Assembly (NCBI GenBank): GCA_945866165.1
Contig: CAMBGO010000096.1
Span: 1-8,171, forward strand
DNA from: Chitinophaga pinensis
GTDB lineage: Bacteria > Bacteroidota > Bacteroidia > Chitinophagales > Chitinophagaceae
Direction of reading: 5' to 3'
DNA: 8,171 nucleotides
Shown: positions 1 to 6,832 of the stretch, in pieces
Numbering within the stretch: the stretch's first letter is position 1
Layout of the letters: every line of letters begins with the position of its first letter
Made by a program: the position numbers and the translations under genes
The notes under the pieces: generated by a model
The model's input: only the letters and a program-made list of their open reading frames with translations
Database searches by the model: none
What the model was told of the DNA's origin: nothing

Positions 1-389
1 TTTATAAAAATTGCAAATGAGGGCTTTATTATGTCTAAGAATTCATTTGACATTTTTTTACCATCCAACGGTAAATAAAAAATTATGTCAGCATTTTTGT
101 AGTTTTTTCTTACCTCATAGCCCGAGGGTGAAAAAAAGGTAAGCAGTATGCTGTAGTTCGGATATTGCAATTTGATTTCTTCAAGTAAACTTCTTCCCTG
201 CTCAAATTCTCCTAATGAGGCTGCATGAAACCATATCAAAGGCTCTGTAATTTGGCTCCTAGCATCCTTTATTCTTTCTAATATATCCTGCCTTCCCTTC
301 CTCCAATTTCTTGCCTTTGGATTCCATAGAGATGCAATGGAAATGGAGAATTTGAACAGAATTAAAAAAAAATTATAAAAAAAAAGCAT
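1..389 (-). CDS. waaA: Partial 3-deoxy-D-manno-octulosonic acid (Kdo) transferase, N-terminal part
   Basis: WaaA transfers Kdo from CMP-Kdo to the lipid A precursor at the cytoplasmic face of the inner membrane. I translated the minus strand by hand: 129 codons are present and the frame is open to the left edge, so the C-terminal CMP-Kdo-binding domain is missing. Residues 2-21 are strongly hydrophobic (FFYNFFLILF), matching the N-terminal membrane anchor of the family. Residues 53-65 read WFHAASLGEFEQG, the family signature; E61 aligns with the catalytic base Glu of WaaA. LLTFFSPSGYEVRKNY (82-97), FYLPLD (104-109) and FLDIIKPSFAIFI (117-129) also fit Bacteroidetes WaaA. The start at 389 (MLFFYN) suits the family; an in-frame ATG at 401 (MQTTML) is possible. 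It is divergent from the sugar operon. Family identity is very secure; the exact start is not. Confidence 0.93.
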   Translation of the reverse strand, partial: MLFFYNFFLILFKFSISIASLWNPKARNWRKGRQDILERIKDARSQITEPLIWFHAASLGEFEQGRSLLEEIKLQYPNYSILLTFFSPSGYEVRKNYKNADIIFYLPLDGKKMSNEFLDIIKPSFAIFI

Positions 390-409
390 CGTGGTTTGCA
401 TTTTCGCAT

Positions 410-417
410 CAAAATTA
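410..417 (-). promoter_or_regulatory. Candidate -7 promoter element of waaA
   Basis: On the minus strand this reads TAATTTTG, an exact match to the Bacteroidetes -7 consensus TAnnTTTG. It lies 20 nt upstream of the ATG at 389 and 8 nt upstream of the alternative ATG at 401. No good TTG/TTTG -33 element is seen at the usual spacing; GTG 17 nt upstream is the nearest thing. The position supports the 389 start with a short 5' leader. An eight-base match in AT-rich DNA can occur by chance. Confidence 0.42.
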
Positions 418-474
418 CGATGTTATGTAGACTGCACTTCATTTTTCTTACCTTCGCTAGAATATTCAAAGGTT

Positions 475-1605
475 ATGGTTCCAATCCAAATGGTGGATTT
501 AAAAAGGCAATATGCAGCAATTAAAAGTGAAGTAGATCAGGCTGTTATAGAAGTAATGAACAATACGGCTTTTATAAATGGGAAAGCCGTTACAGATTTT
601 ACAACATCCCTTTCAAGGTATCTTAATATTCCCCACGTAATCCCTTGTGCAAATGGGACTGATGCCCTCCAAATTGCCATGATGGCATTGGGGCTCGAGC
701 CTGGAGATGAGGTTATCACTCCCTCCTTTACATATATCGCAACCACAGAAGTGATTGCACTGCTCCGGTTAAAGCCAGTTTTTGTTGATGTTGACCCAAT
801 AACTTTTTGTATTGATCCAGCTTCAATCCGAAAAGCAATAACAACTAAAACAAAGGCCATTGTGCCTGTTCACCTATACGGGCAAGCAGCTCCTATGGAA
901 GAAATAATGTTAATCGCAAAAGAGTTTGGATTGTATGTAATTGAAGACAATGCCCAAGCCATCGGAGCAAGCATACACTATAGCGATGGCAGTGTTCATT
1001 TAACCGGAACAATAGGTGATATTGGATGCACCTCTTTTTTCCCATCCAAAAACCTGGGTGCATTTGGAGATGGTGGTGCAATATTTACCCAAAATGCAGA
1101 ATTAGCAGATAAAATAAGGATGATTGCAAATCATGGACAAAGTAAAAGATATTACCATGATATCGTTGGTTGTAATTCTAGGCTTGATAGTATGCAAGCT
1201 GCTGTCCTGAATGTAAAATTGAAGTTCTTAGATCAATATAATCAGTCGCGCAGAAATGCCGCAACGCAATATAGCAGGGCTTTTGAAAACAATCCCAAGA
1301 TTACAACACCAGCCACATCAGCATGCAATACGCATGTTTTTCACCAATACACATTGGTTTTGAATGGAGTTGATAGGGATGGCCTTGTTTCTTACCTTGC
1401 TGAAAAGCAGGTTCCTGCTATGATTTACTATCCTGTGCCAGCCCACCGCCAGCAAATGTTTACCTTCTTGAACTTGCCTGATGTTAATTTGCCGGTAACT
1501 GATTGGTTAACTGAAAAGGTGGTGTCATTGCCAATTCATACCGAGTTGGATGCAGACCAACTTGACTATATAACTCATCATGTATTAGAGTACATAAATA
1601 AATGA
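475..1605 (+). CDS. DegT/DnrJ/EryC1/StrS-family PLP-dependent sugar aminotransferase, WbpE-like
   Basis: A fold-type I PLP enzyme that transfers an amino group, normally from glutamate, to a keto-sugar nucleotide in the cytoplasm. Counting from the ATG at 475 it has 376 residues, normal for the family. The visible signatures are CANGTDALQI with GTD at 61-63, VIEDNAQ with the PLP-nitrogen partner D158 and Q161, and CTSFFPSKNLG with the Schiff-base lysine K192, followed by GDGGAIFT, HGQ..RYYH and NSRLD..QAA. These resemble Pseudomonas WbpE, which makes UDP-GlcNAc3NA from the 3-keto-uronate; FdtB/QdtB-type enzymes acting on 3-keto-6-deoxy dTDP-sugars are relatives, so the substrate is uncertain. 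The frame extends upstream to a GTG at 391, but that would run into waaA and the added residues do not look like the family; MVPIQMVDLKRQY is a typical start. It ends 7 nt before ugd. Family sure, substrate inferred. Confidence 0.93.
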   Translation: MVPIQMVDLKRQYAAIKSEVDQAVIEVMNNTAFINGKAVTDFTTSLSRYLNIPHVIPCANGTDALQIAMMALGLEPGDEVITPSFTYIATTEVIALLRLKPVFVDVDPITFCIDPASIRKAITTKTKAIVPVHLYGQAAPMEEIMLIAKEFGLYVIEDNAQAIGASIHYSDGSVHLTGTIGDIGCTSFFPSKNLGAFGDGGAIFTQNAELADKIRMIANHGQSKRYYHDIVGCNSRLDSMQAAVLNVKLKFLDQYNQSRRNAATQYSRAFENNPKITTPATSACNTHVFHQYTLVLNGVDRDGLVSYLAEKQVPAMIYYPVPAHRQQMFTFLNLPDVNLPVTDWLTEKVVSLPIHTELDADQLDYITHHVLEYINK

Positions 1606-1612
1606 AAACACC

Positions 1613-2923
1613 ATGAAAATTGCAGTTATTGGAACTGGGTATGTAGGACTTGTTACAGGTACCTGTTTTGCAGAGACTGGAAATGATGTTACCTGTGTTG
1701 ATATTGATCAATCAAAGGTTGATCGCTTAAATGAAGGAGAAATCACGATTTATGAACCTGGCCTGGAAAAATTATTTCTCCGAAATGTGAAGGAAGGTAG
1801 GTTGCATTTCACATCTGATTTAAAATCTGGAATTGAAGGGGCTAAAATTCTTTTTTTAGCATTGCCAACCCCCCCCGGTGAGGACGGGTCTGCTGATTTG
1901 AAATATATCCTTGGTGTTGCAAATGATCTTGGTGAGTTGATAAAAGATTATGTAGTAGTAGTTGATAAAAGTACTGTCCCTGTTGGAACTGCAGAGAAAG
2001 TATATAGTGCTATTTCTAAATCCTCCTCTGTAGAATTTGATGTTGTATCCAATCCTGAATTTTTGCGTGAGGGAGTTGCTGTGGAAGATTTTATGAAACC
2101 TGATAGGGTTGTTATTGGCACATCATCTGAAAAAGCAAAAAAATTGATGAATGAGTTATATGCTCCATTTGTTAGATCGGGCAATCCATTAATTTTTATG
2201 GATATCCGTTCTGCTGAATTGACAAAATATGCTGCAAACTCTTTTTTGGCAACAAAAATTTCTTTCATGAATGAAATCGCACAACTTTGTGAAAGACTAG
2301 GTGCTGATGTGGATATGGTTAGACTAGGTATTGGCAGTGATGCAAGAATTGGGAAAAGATTTCTTTTCCCAGGCATAGGATATGGCGGGAGTTGTTTTCC
2401 AAAAGATGTACAGGCTCTGGTAAAAAGTTCCAAGGAAGCAGCGTACGATTTTAAAATACTGAATGCTGTAATGGAAGTTAATGATAATCAGAAAAAATTT
2501 CTGGTCCCTAAAATAAAGAAATATTATAATGGCAACTTAAAAGGAAAGCACTTTGCTTTATGGGGTCTCGCCTTTAAGCCCAATACGGATGACATCAGAG
2601 AAGCACCATCTTTGTATTTGATTGAATCTCTAATCAAAGACGGTGCAACTGTTTCTGTTTTTGACCCAGAGGCTATGAAGAATGTAAAGCAATTGCTAGG
2701 GGATACAATTTTATATGCTGCCAATCAATATGATGCACTTTTGGGTGCAGACGCATTGATCATAGCCACTGAATGGAATGAATTCAGGACACCAGATTTT
2801 TCAAAAATTACTTCAAGCTTGAAAGAAAAAGTAATTTTTGATGGTAGAAATCTTTTTGATTTGAATAGTATGATTGATTTGAACTACCATTACGAAAGTG
2901 TTGGAAGGGCTGTGATAAATTAA
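1613..2923 (+). CDS. ugd: UDP-glucose 6-dehydrogenase
   Basis: Oxidises UDP-glucose to UDP-glucuronate with two NAD+ in the cytoplasm, feeding the decarboxylase encoded next. The 436-residue length is typical. The N-terminal Rossmann domain begins MKIAVIGTGYVG with G7, G9 and G12. STVPVGTA and NPEFLREG follow, then the central helix with K205 and N209 (TKYAANSF), and GYGGSCFPKD with the catalytic thiol C261 and D265. These four residues sit one position from the catalytic set K204, N208, C260 and D264 known in Streptococcus pyogenes Ugd. GLAFKPNTDDIREAPS marks the C-terminal UDP-binding domain. PTPPGEDGSADL is the UDP-glucose-type version, unlike the HexNAc-type paralogue downstream. An eight-C run lies at codons 86-88. 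It starts 7 nt after the aminotransferase and ends 12 nt before the decarboxylase. Assignment is firm. Confidence 0.95.
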   Translation: MKIAVIGTGYVGLVTGTCFAETGNDVTCVDIDQSKVDRLNEGEITIYEPGLEKLFLRNVKEGRLHFTSDLKSGIEGAKILFLALPTPPGEDGSADLKYILGVANDLGELIKDYVVVVDKSTVPVGTAEKVYSAISKSSSVEFDVVSNPEFLREGVAVEDFMKPDRVVIGTSSEKAKKLMNELYAPFVRSGNPLIFMDIRSAELTKYAANSFLATKISFMNEIAQLCERLGADVDMVRLGIGSDARIGKRFLFPGIGYGGSCFPKDVQALVKSSKEAAYDFKILNAVMEVNDNQKKFLVPKIKKYYNGNLKGKHFALWGLAFKPNTDDIREAPSLYLIESLIKDGATVSVFDPEAMKNVKQLLGDTILYAANQYDALLGADALIIATEWNEFRTPDFSKITSSLKEKVIFDGRNLFDLNSMIDLNYHYESVGRAVIN

Positions 2924-2935
2924 ATTTTTATTGTT

Positions 2936-3919
2936 ATGACTAAAAAAAGAGTGCTCATCACCGGTGCTGCAGGATTTCTTGGCTCGCACTTGTGTGATAG
3001 ATTTATCAAGGAAGGATTTGAAGTTGTTGGAATGGACAACTTGATTACCGGTGATCTTAAGAATATAGAACACCTTTTCAAATTAAAAGAATTTGAATTC
3101 TATCATCATGATGTAACTAAATTTATTCATGTTCCAGGAAACATTGACTATATCTTACACTTTGCATCACCTGCGAGTCCAATTGATTATCTGAAAATCC
3201 CAATTCAAACATTAAAAGTTGGAGCTCTTGGTACACATAATTGCCTTGGTCTTGCCAAAGCTAAAGGAGCCCGTATCTTGGTTGCATCAACATCTGAAGT
3301 ATATGGTGATCCATTGGTGCATCCGCAAACAGAAGAATATTGGGGAAACGTAAATCCCGTTGGTCCAAGAGGTGTTTATGATGAAGCCAAGCGCTTTATG
3401 GAATCAATTACAATGGCTTACCATACATTTCATAAGGTTGACACGAGGATTGTAAGGATTTTTAATACATATGGTCCACGTATGCGACTGAATGATGGCA
3501 GGGCATTACCCGCTTTCATTGGCCAAGCATTGCGTGGAGAAGATTTAACTGTTTTTGGAGATGGCTCTCAAACAAGGTCGTTTTGTTATGTGAGTGATTT
3601 AATTGAAGGGATCTATCGATTGTTAATGAGCGATTATAGTGGTCCCGTTAATATTGGAAATCCTGTCGAAATTTCTTTGAAGGAGTTTGCAGAAGAAATT
3701 TTAAAGCTTACTGGAGCAAAATGTAATATCATACATATGCCATTGCCAGCCGATGACCCCAAGCAACGAAAACCAGATATTTCCAAAGCCAAGGAACTAC
3801 TTGGATGGGCGCCAACAGTAAACCGTGCTGACGGACTTGCACTAACCTATGAATACTTTAAGAATTTACCACATGAAGAACTCAACAAGCACCCAAAAGA
3901 ATTCAACAGCCGAACCTGA
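2936..3919 (+). CDS. uxs: UDP-glucuronate decarboxylase (UDP-xylose synthase)
   Basis: An extended SDR that oxidises C4 of UDP-glucuronate, decarboxylates it and re-reduces it to UDP-xylose with tightly bound NAD+. It has 327 residues, a usual length for a soluble bacterial form. The NAD site is GAAGFLGSH with G10, G13 and G16. MDNLITGDLKNIEHL, HFASPASPIDYLK and ASTSEVYGDP are hallmarks of the decarboxylase rather than of 4-epimerases. S120 and E121 correspond to the Ser-Glu pair of the related ArnA decarboxylase, Y148 and K152 form the YxxxK pair (GVYDEAKR), and R214 in QTRSFCYV aligns with the family's essential Arg. DPKQRKPDISKAKELLGW is the usual C-terminal motif. Directly behind ugd it completes UDP-glucose to UDP-xylose. 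The next gene is a HexNAc dehydrogenase, so activity on UDP-GlcNAcA is a possible alternative. The stop is 1 nt before the preferred start of the next gene. Confidence 0.93.
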   Translation: MTKKRVLITGAAGFLGSHLCDRFIKEGFEVVGMDNLITGDLKNIEHLFKLKEFEFYHHDVTKFIHVPGNIDYILHFASPASPIDYLKIPIQTLKVGALGTHNCLGLAKAKGARILVASTSEVYGDPLVHPQTEEYWGNVNPVGPRGVYDEAKRFMESITMAYHTFHKVDTRIVRIFNTYGPRMRLNDGRALPAFIGQALRGEDLTVFGDGSQTRSFCYVSDLIEGIYRLLMSDYSGPVNIGNPVEISLKEFAEEILKLTGAKCNIIHMPLPADDPKQRKPDISKAKELLGWAPTVNRADGLALTYEYFKNLPHEELNKHPKEFNSRT

Positions 3920-3920
3920 C

Positions 3921-5210
3921 ATGTTTGAACGATTATCCTCAAAAAAAACAAAGCTTGCCGTAGTAGGGCTGGGCTATGTTGGATTGCCATTGGCCATTGA
4001 ATTTTCAAAACGGTTTTCGGTAATTGGATTCGATGTAAATGAAAGCAGGATAAAAATGATGAACTTGGGTATTGATCCAAGTAAGGAGCTTCATGCAAAT
4101 GCATTTTTAGGAAATGATATTATTTTTACTTCTAACGCTGAAATGCTCAAGGAAGCATCTTTTTTTATTGTAGCAGTCCCAACGCCAGTTGATTTGATGA
4201 ACAAGCCTGATTTAAGACCGGTGATTTCAGCTTCGAATACAATCGGAAATTTTATTAAGAAAGGTGATTATGTTGTTTATGAATCAACAGTCTATCCCGG
4301 CTGTACTGAAGAAGATTGTTTACCTATACTTGAAAAACTATCTGGTTTAAAATTGAACGAAGATTTTAAGCTGGGTTACTCACCTGAAAGAATCAATCCA
4401 GGCGACAAACAACGAACGCTTAGAACTGTAATAAAAGTCGTTTCAGGTTCTGATAGTAATTCGCTAGATCAAATTGCAAAGGTGTATGAAACAGTTGTAG
4501 ATGCAGGCGTATTCAAGGCTAAATCCATTATGGTTGCTGAAGCATCTAAGGTAATAGAAAATACCCAGCGCGATTTAAACATCGCATTGATGAATGAGCT
4601 ATCGCTTATTTTCGATAAAATGAATATTAATACATACGATGTACTTGAAGCTGCTGGTACAAAATGGAATTTCTTAAAATTTTCTCCCGGTCTAGTCGGG
4701 GGTCATTGTATTGGTGTTGACCCATACTATCTTACTAGTAAAGCAGCATCACTTGGGTATGATGCAAAAGTGATTACTGCGTCAAGGTTTATCAATGACA
4801 ACATGGCACGGAATGTTGCCCAAAAAATAATTCGCCATGTGCTCAGAACGACTCCAGATCTCAACAAGGCAAGTGTATTGGTAAAGGGTGTCACCTTCAA
4901 AGAAAATGTGAGTGACATAAGAAATTCCAAAATCATCGATACGGTAAAAGAAATATTGGCCTTCAACATAAAGGTTGATATTGAAGATCCCTATGCTGAC
5001 GGGGAAGAAGTGTTAAGGGAGTATGGACTGCGGTTAGCCAATTCTGTGGGGAAAGAATATGATGCTGTATTGATTACAGTTCCTCATATTCCGTATTTAA
5101 AATTAGAAGAGGAGTATTATCTTTCCATTACAAAGCCTTCGGCTTGTATTGCAGACCTTAAGGGTATTATGAGAAATAAAATAAACCAAAGAGAATATTG
5201 GACATTGTAA
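3921..5210 (+). CDS. tviB: UDP-N-acetylhexosamine 6-dehydrogenase, TviB/WbpA type
   Basis: An NAD-dependent four-electron oxidation of UDP-GlcNAc (or UDP-GalNAc) to the 6-uronate. From the ATG at 3921 it has 429 residues, about the family length. GLGYVGLP (16-23) is the dinucleotide site, ESTVYPGCTEE and YSPERINPGDK follow, VIENTQRDLNIALMNEL carries K210 and N214, and GGHCIGVDPYYLT carries the catalytic C263 and D267. GVTFKENVSDIRNSKI opens the C-terminal domain. ESTVYPGCTEE and the NTQRDLNIALMNE stretch match TviB/VipA/WbpO closely and differ from Ugd here. The frame is open further upstream, with ATGs at 3849 and 3873, but these overlap the decarboxylase and add residues unlike the family; MFERLSSKKTKLAVVG is the usual N-terminus. 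GlcNAc versus GalNAc cannot be read from sequence, and no TviC-like epimerase is nearby. Confidence 0.9.
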   Translation: MFERLSSKKTKLAVVGLGYVGLPLAIEFSKRFSVIGFDVNESRIKMMNLGIDPSKELHANAFLGNDIIFTSNAEMLKEASFFIVAVPTPVDLMNKPDLRPVISASNTIGNFIKKGDYVVYESTVYPGCTEEDCLPILEKLSGLKLNEDFKLGYSPERINPGDKQRTLRTVIKVVSGSDSNSLDQIAKVYETVVDAGVFKAKSIMVAEASKVIENTQRDLNIALMNELSLIFDKMNINTYDVLEAAGTKWNFLKFSPGLVGGHCIGVDPYYLTSKAASLGYDAKVITASRFINDNMARNVAQKIIRHVLRTTPDLNKASVLVKGVTFKENVSDIRNSKIIDTVKEILAFNIKVDIEDPYADGEEVLREYGLRLANSVGKEYDAVLITVPHIPYLKLEEEYYLSITKPSACIADLKGIMRNKINQREYWTL

Positions 5211-5214
5211 TTTT

Positions 5215-6270
5215 ATGGGCATGAAAAAAATACTTATTACTGGTGGTGCAGGATTCATTGGGTCTCATGTTGTGAGGTTGTTTGCAAATAAATATCCTGA
5301 TTATCTTATAACAAATCTTGATGCACTGACGTATGCTGGTAATCTTGAAAACCTCAAGGATGTCGAATTGCTTTCCAATTACAAATTTGTAAAAGGAGAT
5401 ATCACCGATGAAAGTTTCATTGATAATTTTTTTGCCGAGAACGACTTTGATGCTGTAATTCACCTTGCTGCAGAAAGCCATGTTGATAGATCTATACTTG
5501 ATCCAATGTCTTTCGTAAAAACAAATGTCCTTGGAACAGGCATTTTACTTAATGCTGCTAAAAAAAATTGGGATGACAAATCCAATAAGCTTTTTTATCA
5601 TGTTTCAACTGATGAGGTATATGGCTCACTTGGTGAAACAGGATTCTTTACGGAGGAAACACCGTATGATCCCCGTTCACCTTACTCAGCCTCCAAGGCA
5701 GCATCAGATCACCTTGTCATGGCATATCACCATACTTATGACCTCCCAGTTGTGATTTCGAATTGTTCAAATAATTATGGGTCACATCATTTTCCAGAAA
5801 AGTTATTACCCCTCATGATCAATAATATCATTCACTCCAAACCACTTCCTGTTTATGGCAAAGGAGAAAATGTTCGCGATTGGTTATGGGTTGAAGACCA
5901 CGCCAAAGCAATTGATGTTATTTTTCACAAGGGCGTTCACGGAGAAAAATACAATGTTGGTGGATTTAATGAATGGAAAAATATTGACATCGTCCACCTG
6001 CTTTGTAAAATGATGGATCGTAAATTAAACAGAGTTGATGGTGAAAGTGCCAAGCTCATAACATATGTAAAGGATCGCGCTGGGCATGATATGCGTTATG
6101 CAATTGATGCTACAAAGCTTCAGAGGGAATTAGGGTGGAAGCCCTCCTTGCAATTTGAAGAGGGCCTCGAAAAAACCATTGATTGGTACCTTGCCAATAA
6201 GGATTGGGTCTCTAGAATAACCTCTGGTTCATACCAGCAATATTATGAACAACAGTACTCAAAAAGATAG
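5215..6270 (+). CDS. rmlB: dTDP-glucose 4,6-dehydratase
   Basis: Converts dTDP-D-glucose to dTDP-4-keto-6-deoxy-D-glucose with bound NAD+, the second step of dTDP-L-rhamnose synthesis. It has 351 residues, as expected. The NAD site is GGAGFIGSH with G10, G13 and G16. LDALTYAGNLENL is the classic RmlB segment. The catalytic TDE triad is T132-D133-E134 (VSTDEVYG), and SPYSASKAASDH gives Y157 and K161 of the YxxxK pair. SNNYGSHHFPEKLLPLMI, GENVRDWLWVEDHA and DRAGHDMRYAID are diagnostic. The first ATG (5215) lies 4 nt after the previous stop; a second in-frame ATG at 5221 gives MKKILITGG and could be the true start. The keto-sugar could also serve other dTDP-sugars, but rmlC and rmlD follow directly. 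Confidence 0.97.
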   Translation: MGMKKILITGGAGFIGSHVVRLFANKYPDYLITNLDALTYAGNLENLKDVELLSNYKFVKGDITDESFIDNFFAENDFDAVIHLAAESHVDRSILDPMSFVKTNVLGTGILLNAAKKNWDDKSNKLFYHVSTDEVYGSLGETGFFTEETPYDPRSPYSASKAASDHLVMAYHHTYDLPVVISNCSNNYGSHHFPEKLLPLMINNIIHSKPLPVYGKGENVRDWLWVEDHAKAIDVIFHKGVHGEKYNVGGFNEWKNIDIVHLLCKMMDRKLNRVDGESAKLITYVKDRAGHDMRYAIDATKLQRELGWKPSLQFEEGLEKTIDWYLANKDWVSRITSGSYQQYYEQQYSKR

Positions 6271-6272
6271 TT

Positions 6273-6821
6273 ATGCAAATTGATAAAACTCCTTTCAAGG
6301 ATTTATTGGTCCTCACACCAAAAATATTTTCTGATAACCGAGGCTATTTTTTTGAAAGTCATAACAACAAAACACTTGAATTGGCTGGATTAACATACGA
6401 TTGGGTTCAGGATAATCAATCTCATTCAACGTATGGAGTTATCAGGGGTCTTCATTTTCAGAAGAACCCTACAGCGCAAACTAAGCTGGTAAGGGTTTTA
6501 CAAGGGGAGATATTTGATGTGGTTGTGGATCTCAGAAGGACTGAACCAACCTTTGGTCAGGTATACAGCATTTTGTTATCAGCTGAAAACAAACAACAAC
6601 TATTGGTTCCCAAAGGCTTTGCACATGGGTTTTCTGTTTTGAGTGAAACAGCAGATGTGTTATATAAATGTGACGCATTTTACAACAAAGAATCAGAATC
6701 TGGCATTTGTTATAATGATGGGGAATTGGCAATTGATTGGAAGGTTCCTAGCGATAAGGCAATAGTCTCTGAAAAAGACCTAATACTTTCTTCATTTAGT
6801 CAGCTCGATGCCAATTTCTAA
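6273..6821 (+). CDS. rmlC: dTDP-4-dehydrorhamnose 3,5-epimerase
   Basis: A small cupin enzyme that epimerises C3 and C5 of dTDP-4-keto-6-deoxyglucose without a cofactor, normally as a dimer. It has 182 residues, the usual length. DNRGYFFE (21-28) and QDNQSHSTYGVIRGLHFQ (46-63) are family signatures; H61 is the catalytic base, K71 (TKLVRVLQG) lies in the phosphate and substrate site, and Y131 (LYKCDAFY) matches the conserved active-site tyrosine. VPKGFAHGFSVL with H118 and an ND pair at 148-149 complete the pattern. The motif before ND reads CY where many homologues have a Trp, a minor variation. It starts 2 nt after the rmlB stop. Mono-epimerases such as 3-epimerases share the fold, but the neighbours favour RmlC. 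Confidence 0.95.
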   Translation: MQIDKTPFKDLLVLTPKIFSDNRGYFFESHNNKTLELAGLTYDWVQDNQSHSTYGVIRGLHFQKNPTAQTKLVRVLQGEIFDVVVDLRRTEPTFGQVYSILLSAENKQQLLVPKGFAHGFSVLSETADVLYKCDAFYNKESESGICYNDGELAIDWKVPSDKAIVSEKDLILSSFSQLDANF

Positions 6822-6832
6822 TTTTATTTTTC

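Noticed and set aside
449..456. TACCTTCG as a -7 element for the sugar operon
   Set aside because: One mismatch to TAnnTTTG and no TTG or TTTG at the -33 distance; too weak to annotate as a promoter.
391..474. N-terminal extension of the aminotransferase from a GTG at 391
   Set aside because: The extra 28 residues do not resemble the family, the stretch includes the waaA promoter and reaches its start region, and MVPIQMVDLKRQY at 475 is a typical family start.
3849..3920. Upstream starts (3849, 3873) for the TviB-like dehydrogenase overlapping uxs
   Set aside because: The added residues are low-complexity Ser/Thr/Asn sequence coming from a second frame of uxs, and the start at 3921 matches the normal family N-terminus.
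1613..5210. The two UDP-sugar dehydrogenases as a recent tandem duplication
   Set aside because: They share only the general family motifs; signature segments differ (PTPPGEDG versus ESTVYPGCTEE), so they are old paralogues with different substrates.
5525..5755. Plus-strand open frame inside rmlB, and other open frames antisense to the operon genes
   Set aside because: They lie wholly inside genes with clear catalytic motifs in another frame and encode no recognisable domain.
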